From contig JABDCM010000005.1 in the NCBI GenBank assembly GCA_013288105.1, positions 1-50,747 of the forward strand: a stretch of 50,747 bases of DNA, written 5' to 3'. A model generated the notes under the pieces. That model had not been told where the DNA came from. It saw only the letters and a list, made by a program, of their open reading frames with translations, and did no database searches. Position 1 is the first letter of the stretch. Each line of letters begins with the position of its first letter. Position numbers and translations under genes: made by a program. This DNA is from Chlamydiota bacterium. Its GTDB lineage: Bacteria > Chlamydiota > Chlamydiia > Chlamydiales > JAAKFR01. Shown here in pieces: positions 1 to 9,712 of the stretch.

Positions 1-310
1 CAAGATCTAAAGGACGATAATGGGGAAAATCTACCTCCACACACACAAAGCGAGTTGCCACTTTTTCTTGAAAAGAGGGTGAATCAAAAACCTCTTTCTT
101 CATCTTCATCGAAGGCCCCGACCAGTCAGAACCGCTGAAATAGAGCAAAATCGACTTATTCTCTTTTCGGCTGATATCCAATGCCTCCTCATAACTCCGT
201 ACCCATACCTTAGAAGGGGACAACTGCCCCTCCACCACCTCAGAAGAGGCAAAACAAGGAAGAGAGATGCACAAAAATGATAAAAAAAGCTTAACCGTTG
301 TGCGCGTCAT
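1..310 (-). CDS. Secreted thioredoxin-like protein lacking the CxxC cysteines (partial, runs off left edge)
   Basis: Translated by hand from ATG at 310 down to the window edge (about 103 residues, C-terminus missing). It starts 1 base after the stop of the preceding thioredoxin-like gene, so the two are cotranscribed tandem paralogs. A hydrophobic N-terminal signal peptide is followed by the thioredoxin-like core: AxxxSRKENKSILLYFSGSDW, then VCVEVDFP. Where the neighbour has SDWCGWC, this protein reads SDWSGPS, so both redox cysteines are replaced by serine. The fold appears retained, but disulfide exchange at this site is not possible. Inferred to be a periplasmic binding or chaperone-like derivative; function unknown. 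Confidence 0.8.
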   Translation of the reverse strand, partial: MTRTTVKLFLSFLCISLPCFASSEVVEGQLSPSKVWVRSYEEALDISRKENKSILLYFSGSDWSGPSMKMKKEVFDSPSFQEKVATRFVCVEVDFPHYRPLDL

Positions 311-311
311 A

Positions 312-791
312 TTATTGAACCCACTGCTTGATATACTCTGCGTAGGCCTTTCCCCCACCTGGACGATAACCAGACTCTCCTACAAAGTTCTCATTCGCAT
401 CCAATATGACAATCGTAGGGTAACCTGTAACCCCATACTTCTGCTTCAATGTCGCATTTTGCTGCGCAAGATCCGCTGGCAGCTGCTTGTTCATCGGAAA
501 ATCAACCTCTACAAAAACAAAATCATTACCCACTGCCTGTATAAAATCAGGAGAAGACAAAATCTCCTGGTTCATTTTTTTACACCAACCACACCAGTCA
601 GATCCTGTAAAAAATAATAAGAGACGCTTGTTCTGTTTTTTCGCCATCGCAACCGCTTCACGATAATTCGTATACCACTGCATCTTAGTTTGTGACTGCT
701 GCATCTGTTGAGGCATCATATTGGCATTCTGAGCAGATACTACCTGCGTGAAACAGAGCAAACCTAAACTTATCAGAAAACGTTTTGTCAT
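312..791 (-). CDS. Periplasmic thioredoxin-family thiol:disulfide protein
   Basis: 159 residues with a cleavable signal peptide (hydrophobic to about residue 20, ending VVSAQ), a Gln/Met-rich linker and a thioredoxin fold. The active site SDWCGWCKKMN is near residue 67, followed by FVFVEVDFP and the cis-proline region GVTGYPTIVILD. It probably acts as a periplasmic disulfide reductase or isomerase on the cysteine-rich envelope proteins typical of chlamydiae. From memory, C. trachomatis has a comparable thioredoxin disulfide isomerase (CT780) beside priA and lysS, as here. It is the first gene of a minus-strand pair with the cysteine-less paralog. Confidence 0.85.
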   Translation of the reverse strand: MTKRFLISLGLLCFTQVVSAQNANMMPQQMQQSQTKMQWYTNYREAVAMAKKQNKRLLLFFTGSDWCGWCKKMNQEILSSPDFIQAVGNDFVFVEVDFPMNKQLPADLAQQNATLKQKYGVTGYPTIVILDANENFVGESGYRPGGGKAYAEYIKQWVQ

Positions 792-883
792 ATCCTTATC
801 TCCTTTGATTTTGAATCTACCACTTTACAAAATAGAGAAAATATTGGTAGCTTTTTTTTCTGAAATTCATTAAAACATTCACA

Positions 884-1354
884 ATGAACGACTTTCCAAA
901 AACTCTTGTCATTAGACATCGTAGAGAAAATTTAAAGAAATGCTCATTGCGTGGTTTAGAAGCTAGAAAAGATTTTTCTTTTTATACCTATCCACTCAAA
1001 TCATGCCCTCTACTTACAGGCACATATGTTGTATTGAGTGGGGAGGGGGTTGAACTTTCAGAAAAGGAAAAAGAGTGTGGCCTTATTCTCTTGGATGCTA
1101 CGTGGCGCTATGTGGAATCGATGGAAAAAAACCTTCCTTTTTTGAAAAATCTGGAGCGTAGATCTCTTCCCTCATATGTACAGACTGCCTATCCGCGCAG
1201 ACAAAATGATTGTCCTTATCCACAAAGAGGACTTGCCTCTCTTGAAGCGCTCATCGCAGCTTATACGATCTTAGGTCGTAAAAGAGAGGAGCTACTTACT
1301 CACTACTATTGGGCCCCTCAATTTTTAGAAAAAAACCCCCAGTTGAGGGATTAA
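884..1354 (+). CDS. TDD (Tsr3/DTW) superfamily protein, putative rRNA/tRNA aminocarboxypropyltransferase
   Basis: 156 residues. Motifs resemble the Tsr3/DTWD superfamily: SCPLLTGTYVVLSGEG (the 'C-T-x-x-x-LSPEG'-like strand), GLILLDATW (the D-x-W motif), RSLPSYVQTAYP and GLASLEALIAAYTILG (the 'LS-x-x-EA' helix). Family members transfer the 3-amino-3-carboxypropyl group of S-adenosylmethionine to uridine or pseudouridine of RNA. The overall pattern looks closer to Tsr3, the 18S rRNA enzyme of archaea and eukaryotes, than to E. coli TapT. It is divergently transcribed from the thioredoxin pair and precedes two chlamydia-type unknowns and priA. The superfamily call is reasonably firm; the substrate is unknown. 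Confidence 0.6.
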   Translation: MNDFPKTLVIRHRRENLKKCSLRGLEARKDFSFYTYPLKSCPLLTGTYVVLSGEGVELSEKEKECGLILLDATWRYVESMEKNLPFLKNLERRSLPSYVQTAYPRRQNDCPYPQRGLASLEALIAAYTILGRKREELLTHYYWAPQFLEKNPQLRD

Positions 1355-1380
1355 AAATGATCTGCTAGACTGATTTCCGT

Positions 1381-2013
1381 ATGAAAAATACCGCTTATGA
1401 TCGTTTTGCTTTTGCTCATCAAAATGAACCTCTTCTCTTCCAGTTTATCCTGAATGAATGTTTGATGACCCTATCCAAGCTGCAGACCTTCTCTTCTGAA
1501 GAGAGCCTCTTTTTGATCATTGGTCTTAAGGAAAATCATGAAATTTCTAGGAGATGGGACCCTCACACAGGACATTTAAGGTGGTTGTATTATTATTTCA
1601 CTCTCTTTGAGACCCACTTTAATGAAAAGAATACCCCTCTTTTAAAACAGTTTGGCGCCTCTTTGAAAAGGGCGCTCCGTTTAGCACAACAGTACCAGAT
1701 CACCTCTTCAACTTTTGATCCTCGCGCTAAATCCTTACTCCATTTAAAAGTAGAAGTAAAAAAAATGATCTATTTATTATTGAAAAAATTGTTTGAGTAT
1801 CGCGCCAATGAAAATGTTATTTTCTTTCTTGTACGCAACCATGAGTTAATCGAAAAATTATGTGGAAAAGCAAAGACCTCTTTTCTACTTGTTTCTCTTT
1901 TTCCTAAGGGAATCAAAGAAATTTCAACATTTCTTGTGGAACGGTATACAAAGAGGGGATTTCACCATCTTATCCCCTTGATTCAACAAAAAACAGCCCT
2001 CCTTTCTTTATGA
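1381..2013 (+). CDS. Conserved hypothetical protein (helical)
   Basis: 210 residues, not recognised. Predicted mostly alpha-helical, with no signal peptide or clear membrane span and many Leu/Lys/Phe residues. It starts 26 bases after the preceding stop and its stop overlaps the next start by 4 bases, so it is translationally coupled to the repeat-bearing gene upstream of priA. It probably belongs to the same small chlamydial cluster; no catalytic motif is visible. Confidence 0.7.
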   Translation: MKNTAYDRFAFAHQNEPLLFQFILNECLMTLSKLQTFSSEESLFLIIGLKENHEISRRWDPHTGHLRWLYYYFTLFETHFNEKNTPLLKQFGASLKRALRLAQQYQITSSTFDPRAKSLLHLKVEVKKMIYLLLKKLFEYRANENVIFFLVRNHELIEKLCGKAKTSFLLVSLFPKGIKEISTFLVERYTKRGFHHLIPLIQQKTALLSL

Positions 2014-2813
2014 ACCAATCTCTTTATTCCTCTCTTGTTACGGATATTTTAAAGTATGTGCACAGTAAACTTCCTCCACCTGTGATAAGGGGAAAAAAAG
2101 TTGAGAACCTGATTGAGAAGGAAAAACCCAAACCTCAGGTTAAAAATAACGAAAAGGTACAAGAGCCTATCCTTGTACAACCACCCTCTCCTCCCGCCCC
2201 TTCTCCGAAGGTAAATCCGATATACTCTAAATGGGAGCTGACAGCTCTCCCCTTACCGGAAGAAAATCTCTCTTTATTTCACCGTTTTCACTCTTTTGCA
2301 GATAGTGCACAACTTGCGATCCCTATTCAGATTTTATTTTTTGAGGAGGGGGATCATTTACAACTTTTTTGGGAAAATGTCTCGCGTGCTGTAACGCGTC
2401 ATATAGCACCTTGTGTCGTAAAAAAAATCGGATCTGCTTTTCCCTGGGAAAAAATGGTACAAGATCCCACAATAAAGCTTCTGATCATTCCTCTTGAATA
2501 TGTCAGAAAGCAGTTTCCTAACCTGAGTTTTGGGTTGTCTTCCTCGAAGTCAGAGAAGTTTACACCGCAGATCTTGAGATTTTCTGACGAAGTAAATAGC
2601 CAAAGGCCCTTTACGAGTCAGAAAAGCACAAGAGATGCAAGTAAACTTCTTGAATTTGAGGGAGAAAAACCCAAAACTCAGGTTTATACCTCTTCTATTC
2701 TTCCTGTAGAAGAAACTGTAAAATATTTAAATGAAACCGAGCTCAAACGTTCTTTATGGAATGCCCTGAAACAATTTTCACCAAATATGCCTCGGTCCTC
2801 CTCGACGGTATAG
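2010..2813 (+). CDS. Hypothetical protein carrying two in-frame palindromic-repeat insertions
   Basis: 267 residues, function not recognised. A Pro/Lys-rich N-terminal linker (about residues 20-75) precedes a compact region at about 76-170. Two segments are translated repeat DNA. Residues 33-44 (NL....KPKPQV) come from the 36-bp mini element at 2106-2141. Residues 171-225 (NLSFGL....KPKTQV) come from the 165-bp element at 2520-2684. Both lengths are multiples of three and both are read in the same frame. The original sequence appears to resume at YTSSILPVEE and ends with a helical tail. The last 58 bases overlap priA. Coupled by a 4-base overlap to the upstream gene. Whether the product is functional is unknown, but the frame stays open throughout. 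Confidence 0.75.
   Translation: MNQSLYSSLVTDILKYVHSKLPPPVIRGKKVENLIEKEKPKPQVKNNEKVQEPILVQPPSPPAPSPKVNPIYSKWELTALPLPEENLSLFHRFHSFADSAQLAIPIQILFFEEGDHLQLFWENVSRAVTRHIAPCVVKKIGSAFPWEKMVQDPTIKLLIIPLEYVRKQFPNLSFGLSSSKSEKFTPQILRFSDEVNSQRPFTSQKSTRDASKLLEFEGEKPKTQVYTSSILPVEETVKYLNETELKRSLWNALKQFSPNMPRSSSTV
2106..2141 (+). repeat. Family A mini palindromic element, inside a coding sequence
   Basis: 36 bp bounded by AACCTGA and CTCAGGTT. It closely matches the 37-bp element at 46851-46887 (other strand) and the right end of the 165-bp element. It occupies exactly 12 codons of the host gene, reading NLIEKEKPKPQV, in the same frame as the larger copy downstream. Confidence 0.65.
2520..2684 (+). repeat. 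Family A palindromic element (165 bp, MITE-like) inserted in-frame in a gene
   Basis: Ends are a perfect 17-bp inverted repeat (AACCTGAGTTTTGGGTT at the left, its reverse complement at the right). It is about 95% identical (nine substitutions counted by eye, no indels) to 19322-19486. It encodes no transposase. Its length is 55 codons exactly and one frame is open throughout, giving a Lys/Ser/Phe-rich peptide within the host protein. No clear target-site duplication was seen. Confidence 0.9.
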
Positions 2814-5008
2814 GAATTGGTAAAACTTTGGATTATGGAATTCCTGCGGAGACGGAACCCCTCATCCGCAAAGGAAGCCAGGTCAAAGTCCTCTTAAAAG
2901 GGCAGATCCGTATTGGAATTGTCACACAATTGAAAGAGAGTGCTGATTTTTCAAAGGTATTACCTATTCACAGCGTCTTATCTGAAGGGGAACTCTTGAC
3001 AGAAGAGCTCTTTTCACTCGCTCATTGGATAGAAAAGTATTACTGTACACCGCAGAGACATGTGATCAAAATCATGCTTCCTTCGAGTATCCGTCATTCG
3101 ATGGCTCATAAAGAGCAATATTTCATCTCCTCTCTTCAAACTAAAAATCAATTGAGAAGGGCATGCGCAGAACTGCAAGAAAAACAGGCAGAACAGGCAG
3201 CTGTTTTAGAGGTGATGCTCAAAACTAAGAGGGGAATCTTGCTGACCGAACTTTTGGAAAAAAGTGGGGTCTCTGTGAGTCCTGTTGAAACCTTAATTAA
3301 GAGAGGTTTTCTAAAAAAAGAGCGCATGCGCATAGATCGCAATCCCTTAGAGGGGGAAGAATATTTCAAAACGGTTGCAAAACCCTTAAATGATGAGCAA
3401 AAACAGGCCTATCTAAAAATCATCGCCTCTCTTCAAGAAAAACGGTTTGAAACCCATCTTCTGTATGGAATCACAGGAAGTGGGAAAACAGAGGTCTATC
3501 TGCAAGCAATCGAAAAGGCTTTAGAGATGGGACTCGGAACGATTATGCTTGTCCCAGAAATCTCCTTAACTGCTCAAACGATTGACCGTTTCCGTTCTCG
3601 ATTTGATGATAAAATTGCCATCTTACATCACCGGTTAAGTCAGGGTGAAAGATGTGATGAGTGGCATCGTATTCGACGAGGAGATGCCCAAATTGTTGTG
3701 GGAGCCCGATCTGCTCTCTTTTCCCCCCTTCCTAAACTTGGGCTTATTATTGTTGATGAGGAACATGATGGCGCCTATAAACAATCAGAGGAGGCCCCCT
3801 GCTACCATGCGCGAGATCTTGCCGTCGTACGAGGGAAAATCACGCATAGTACTGTCATCTTGGGGTCCGCCACACCTAGCCTAGAGAGCTACTACAATAC
3901 TTTAAATGGGAAGTATACCCTATCCAAGCTCTCCTCTCGAGCCACTCAATCCAACTTGCCCCATGTGACTATCGTAGACATGAAAAAAGAATATGAAAAA
4001 GCAGGAGGATATACCGCTTTTTCCGCCCCTCTTTTAGAGGGGATTAAAAAACGGTTTGCTCAAGGAGAACAGACCATTCTTTTTCTCAATAGACGAGGCT
4101 ACCACACCTCTCTTTTCTGCGAAGGCTGTGGCCATATTTTCAAATGCCCCCATTGTGATCTTGCTCTTACCTTTCATTTTGGAGAAAAGGTGCTTGCTTG
4201 CCACTTATGTGATTTTCGACTTGCCCCTATCCCCTCTCAATGTCCAGAGTGTAAAAAACCGGAGACGCTAAAATATAAAGGGGTCGGAACAGAGCAGATC
4301 GAACGGGCTCTTCATGCCATTTTTCCTGATATTCGCACCATTCGGATGGATGGGGATACAACCAGGCATAAGGGAAGTCATGAACATCTTTTGAAACAAT
4401 TTAGTACAGCAAAAGCTGATGTTTTAATCGGTACGCAAATGATCGCTAAAGGTCTCCATTTTCCCTCAGTTACCCTCGTTGCTATTCTGAATTGTGATGG
4501 CTCTCTTCAAATTCCCGACTTCAGAGCCTCGGAAAATATTTTTCAGCTGATCACTCAAGTGGCAGGTCGTGCAGGAAGAGGAGAGCTTCCTGGAGAGGTG
4601 ATTATTCAAACTCATCTTCCTGACAATCAGACGATTAAACTTGCTTCTGCTCAAAATTATGAGGAGTTTTATAAGGTAGAGATTGCATCGAGAAAAATGT
4701 TTGGCTTTCCCCCTTTTTCTCACCTTGTCAAGCTTACTTTCGTAGGGAAGGAGAGTGAGCAAACGGCGCAAGCGGGGGCTGTATTACGTGCTTTTTTGGC
4801 TAAAAAATTAGATAAGAGCTACCTTTTACATCCTCTTGTTCCCTCGGGATATCCTAAAATTAAGGATTTTTATCGTTTTCAGCTTTTAATACGGGGAAAG
4901 ATAGTTTACCCTATTCATGCCCATTTAAAAGAGGCTCTTGCGCAAAATCTTTTACCAAAAGAGGTGCGGATGCATATCGATGTTGACCCTCTTTCGACTT
5001 TTTTCTAG
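2756..5008 (+). CDS. priA: Primosomal protein N' (PriA helicase)
   Basis: 750 residues, the usual size for PriA, the 3'-to-5' helicase that reloads the replisome at stalled forks. An N-terminal DNA-binding domain (KYASVLLDGIGIGKTLDYGIP near residue 10) precedes the helicase core: Walker A GITGSGKTEVYLQ near residue 240 and the DEEH box IIVDEEHDGAYKQ near 333. The zinc-binding cysteine pairs (CEGCGHIFKCPHC, CHLC, CPEC) lie at about residues 455-505, and the motif V/VI region GTQMIAKGLHFPSV...TQVAGRAGRG follows. The ATG at 2756 lies inside the upstream gene (58-base overlap); it is the only ATG before the conserved N-terminus. lysS follows 12 bases later. Confidence 0.97.
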   Translation: MECPETIFTKYASVLLDGIGIGKTLDYGIPAETEPLIRKGSQVKVLLKGQIRIGIVTQLKESADFSKVLPIHSVLSEGELLTEELFSLAHWIEKYYCTPQRHVIKIMLPSSIRHSMAHKEQYFISSLQTKNQLRRACAELQEKQAEQAAVLEVMLKTKRGILLTELLEKSGVSVSPVETLIKRGFLKKERMRIDRNPLEGEEYFKTVAKPLNDEQKQAYLKIIASLQEKRFETHLLYGITGSGKTEVYLQAIEKALEMGLGTIMLVPEISLTAQTIDRFRSRFDDKIAILHHRLSQGERCDEWHRIRRGDAQIVVGARSALFSPLPKLGLIIVDEEHDGAYKQSEEAPCYHARDLAVVRGKITHSTVILGSATPSLESYYNTLNGKYTLSKLSSRATQSNLPHVTIVDMKKEYEKAGGYTAFSAPLLEGIKKRFAQGEQTILFLNRRGYHTSLFCEGCGHIFKCPHCDLALTFHFGEKVLACHLCDFRLAPIPSQCPECKKPETLKYKGVGTEQIERALHAIFPDIRTIRMDGDTTRHKGSHEHLLKQFSTAKADVLIGTQMIAKGLHFPSVTLVAILNCDGSLQIPDFRASENIFQLITQVAGRAGRGELPGEVIIQTHLPDNQTIKLASAQNYEEFYKVEIASRKMFGFPPFSHLVKLTFVGKESEQTAQAGAVLRAFLAKKLDKSYLLHPLVPSGYPKIKDFYRFQLLIRGKIVYPIHAHLKEALAQNLLPKEVRMHIDVDPLSTFF

Positions 5009-5017
5009 AATGGCTGA

Positions 5018-6592
<1,575 letters not shown>

Positions 6593-6598
6593 ATCTAT

Positions 6599-7657
6599 TT
6601 AGCCTAACTCCTCATGCGAACTAGGGGGGATATATTCTAAAAACTTTTGAGCAGACTCCTTTCCTCTCTCTGCCACCATAATCTCTAACAACTTTTGAGC
6701 AGATTTCTCTCCTCTCTCTGCCACTATAATCTCTAACAACTTTCGAGCAGATTTCTCTCCTTCCTCTGTCGCTATCATCCATAATAACTTTCGAGCAACC
6801 TCCTCTCCCCCCTGCCCTGCTATAATATACCTTAAAAACTTTTGAGCAACTTCCTCTCCTCCCTCCGCCGCCCGCCAATACCAGTTGGCAGCAGATTCTA
6901 GATTCGGCTCCACTCCCCATCCAAGGTGATAACACATTCCTAATTTAAGTTGGGCAGGAGCATATCCTTGCTCAGCTGCTAAACGAAAGAGGTGCGCAGC
7001 TGCACAACGACTTGGTTTCACACCATATAACCCTTCAAGATGGCATATTCCCTCTATGTATTGAGCTTCTGCATAATGCAGCTTAACAGCTGAACGCAAA
7101 AAACCTCTACCTAGCGGAATATCTGGCTCACATCCAATCCCTTTAAAACAGCACATTGCTAAATTAAACATAGCCTCTGCATGCTTCCTGGCCGCCGCTA
7201 AACCCAAAAAGTGTACTGCTTTCTCATAGTCTGGGGCTCCACCCTCTCCATGGAGATAACAGAGTCCTAAACTCGCTTGAGCATCAGGACAGTGCTGGAC
7301 ATGTCCTAAAAAGAAATATTCTCTGGCAACTCTGGCATCTTTTTGGTGATCAGCTAGTTCATGTAGGTGACAAAATCCTCTTACCCATGATCTAATAGGA
7401 GAGGAGTCCTTTTGAGCCTCACGTAACCAAAATTCTGCTATCTCTTGATTTTTCAATACGTTTAAACCAACAAAATAGGCTTTTCCCAATTGAGCCTGGG
7501 CACCTAGGTCTCCTAATTCTGCCTTAGCTTTTAAATCAAAAAAATAGTCTTTTCCTAATTTAATCTGCGCATCTAGATCTCCTAATTTTGCCTTTGCTTT
7601 TGTGTCTAAAAAAAAAGAATGGCCTAAATATGTATCTTGAATAAAAGGTGTTAACAT
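6599..7657 (-). CDS. Sel1-like repeat protein with a degenerate C-terminal tandem repeat
   Basis: 352 residues, no signal peptide evident. The N-terminus has a duplicated unit (KAKLGDLDAQIKLGKDYFFD / KAELGDLGAQAQLGKAYFVG). Several canonical Sel1 helical pairs follow, such as DAQASLGLCYLHGEG, AEAMFNLAMCCFKGIG, AEAQYIEGICHLEG and APAQLKLGMCYHLGWG. The last about 80 residues are five short repeats of 16-17 residues of the form GExxAxKLLexIvAer. Sel1 proteins are protein-interaction scaffolds, often expanded in host-associated bacteria. The C-terminal array probably grew by slippage of a 48-51 bp DNA unit. Preceded by an AT-rich gap of about 100 bases. Confidence 0.85.
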   Translation of the reverse strand: MLTPFIQDTYLGHSFFLDTKAKAKLGDLDAQIKLGKDYFFDLKAKAELGDLGAQAQLGKAYFVGLNVLKNQEIAEFWLREAQKDSSPIRSWVRGFCHLHELADHQKDARVAREYFFLGHVQHCPDAQASLGLCYLHGEGGAPDYEKAVHFLGLAAARKHAEAMFNLAMCCFKGIGCEPDIPLGRGFLRSAVKLHYAEAQYIEGICHLEGLYGVKPSRCAAAHLFRLAAEQGYAPAQLKLGMCYHLGWGVEPNLESAANWYWRAAEGGEEVAQKFLRYIIAGQGGEEVARKLLWMIATEEGEKSARKLLEIIVAERGEKSAQKLLEIMVAERGKESAQKFLEYIPPSSHEELG

Positions 7658-7755
7658 TATAAAAACCTAAACTAAATGAATACATATTAATAATAGCAAA
7701 CATTAGCATTAATATCCATTTAATTTGTTTATTATAAAGTTTTTGTTTTAATAGT

Positions 7756-9702
7756 TTAAAAAAGCCGACTTAAATCCTGAAAAGTAACAAAGATTAAAAA
7801 ACCAACTAGTAATACTACAAAGGGTATAATGATTTTTTCCATTGTTTTGGTTTTGAGCTTTCTTCCTGTCACCATTTCCCAAAGAGCAAGACAGATATAT
7901 CCCCCATCTAAAACTGGAATGGGTAAAAGGTTTAAAAAACCTAAGTTTACACTAATCGCTCCAATCCAAAAAAGAGCCTCTGCCAAACCAAGCTGCCATC
8001 CCTGGTGAATCACTTGCACAATCCCAATAGGACCACTTAACCATTTGGGATTGAGATATCCCATCAGAAGCGATTTTAATGTCTGCCATGTTTCGGTAAA
8101 TACATTCGCAAACAGCTTAATAGGATTGGGATTATACTCAACTTTTCTATCTTGAAGGGCAACTCCCAACATCAATTTCTGCTGGTTTTTCTCGAAATCA
8201 CTCAGCGCCTGTGCTCGCTTTTCCCGATCTCGCATCTTCTCAATTTCTGCTCTTCTCTTTTCAATGTTTTTCTGCCAGATCTCTCTCGCCTCAGGCGTTA
8301 GACTGAACTGATCTGCTCTTTTTGGCTCAATGGGATTTAATAAACGATAGGACCCCTCTTGAGCATCAGGAAGAAGTCCAGATTTTTTTGCAAGAGTCTC
8401 TATTTGATTCCAATGTATCCCTTTTGTAAAAAGAATATCCCCCTCTTTCCAAGAAATAGCTGCATGAGGAGCAGACCTCTTATATCCCCCCTCTACCATG
8501 AGCTGCAGTTTATGCGTCTGAAGAGAGGTTAAAATATCTGACCCCTTTTTCACCTCAATACCATCCACCGCAAGAATGCGATCTCCTGCCTCTAAAGGCT
8601 TTTCTAAATCTGAATAGGGATGAACAGGAAATGCCTGTTGTTGGTAGTCCATATCAATAAAATCTAGGGGAGCTTCTATATAACCCTCATAGTTGACAAT
8701 GTAGGGCAATACGATCAACTCCCTGGTTTTGATGCCTGCCTCATATTGCCAGTCACTAAGCTCATTACGCAGATAGGGGGGGATTTTCAATTCACTTGCA
8801 GCAAGACGGGGCTGACGTGTCACAAAAATCTGATCCCCTCTTTTCACAGTCAAAAAAGCTTTCTGCATATTCATGAGATAAGAGAGCTGTTCAAGAGAAA
8901 ATAGGAGCTCCCCATCAGACCAGATCAGGCGATCCCCTTTTTGAATGCCACTATTTACAAGAGGGGATCCCTCAATAAGAGCATGTTCTTGCCCTTGAAA
9001 ATTGTCATAAATTAAGTAACTTGCTGGAGAGGAAATCCCTGTCGTTAATATTCCATCCGGGCTATCTGGAGCATGGTAGTTTTCAATTTTATAGCTAAAA
9101 GGGGTTTTTTTCTGATTCTCGTAATCAACATGAAATCCCTTCAATTCCACTTTTTTGCCCTCAAGCATCGCTGCATAGAGAAGATCTTTCGAGCTCTGAT
9201 AGGGGTTTCCGTTATAGTAGGTTAAAATATCCCCCGGTCTTAAGCCTGCACGATACAGCTCTGATTGAGGTTGCACCCACCCTACGATATGCGTATACTC
9301 AGAGAAAGACTTTTCTCGCCCCCCCATCAGCCAAATCATAGTAAATAGGAAAAGCGCTAATAAAAGATTGGCAATAGGTCCAGCAATGGCCACCATAATG
9401 CGCTTCCAAGGAGCTTTAGAAAAAAAGCCATTGGGAATATCGTAGATGTCTTGAATATTTTGATCTTTCTCTTTTTTAGAAAATTCCATCCCCAAAATTT
9501 TGACATAACCTCCAAAAGGGAGGTAACCCAGTTGCCAGTCTACCTCTTGCCATCTCCATTTCAAAAGAGGACGTCCAAATCCAATACTAAAGGTCTCCAC
9601 TTTCATCCCCATCTTTTTGGCAACAAAATAGTGGCCCAATTCATGGATAAAAACCAAAATTCCTAGAGCTATAATAGCTAATATCAAATACATCAATGTC
9701 AT
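7756..9702 (-). CDS. rseP: RIP zinc metalloprotease RseP/YaeL (site-2 protease)
   Basis: 648 residues, longer than the E. coli enzyme (about 450), as is usual for chlamydiae, because of a long periplasmic middle with PDZ-like domains. The catalytic HELGH zinc motif is at residues 20-24 in the first membrane helix, and the second catalytic motif LLPIPVLDGGYI is near residue 590. Terminal membrane helices are clear at both ends. It cleaves membrane-embedded substrates, for example anti-sigma factors. It starts 10 bases after dxr, as in the chlamydial dxr-yaeL pair. A second in-frame ATG 9 bases downstream is an alternative start. Confidence 0.95.
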   Translation of the reverse strand: MTLMYLILAIIALGILVFIHELGHYFVAKKMGMKVETFSIGFGRPLLKWRWQEVDWQLGYLPFGGYVKILGMEFSKKEKDQNIQDIYDIPNGFFSKAPWKRIMVAIAGPIANLLLALFLFTMIWLMGGREKSFSEYTHIVGWVQPQSELYRAGLRPGDILTYYNGNPYQSSKDLLYAAMLEGKKVELKGFHVDYENQKKTPFSYKIENYHAPDSPDGILTTGISSPASYLIYDNFQGQEHALIEGSPLVNSGIQKGDRLIWSDGELLFSLEQLSYLMNMQKAFLTVKRGDQIFVTRQPRLAASELKIPPYLRNELSDWQYEAGIKTRELIVLPYIVNYEGYIEAPLDFIDMDYQQQAFPVHPYSDLEKPLEAGDRILAVDGIEVKKGSDILTSLQTHKLQLMVEGGYKRSAPHAAISWKEGDILFTKGIHWNQIETLAKKSGLLPDAQEGSYRLLNPIEPKRADQFSLTPEAREIWQKNIEKRRAEIEKMRDREKRAQALSDFEKNQQKLMLGVALQDRKVEYNPNPIKLFANVFTETWQTLKSLLMGYLNPKWLSGPIGIVQVIHQGWQLGLAEALFWIGAISVNLGFLNLLPIPVLDGGYICLALWEMVTGRKLKTKTMEKIIIPFVVLLVGFLIFVTFQDLSRLF

Positions 9703-9712
9703 AAAGAAATCC

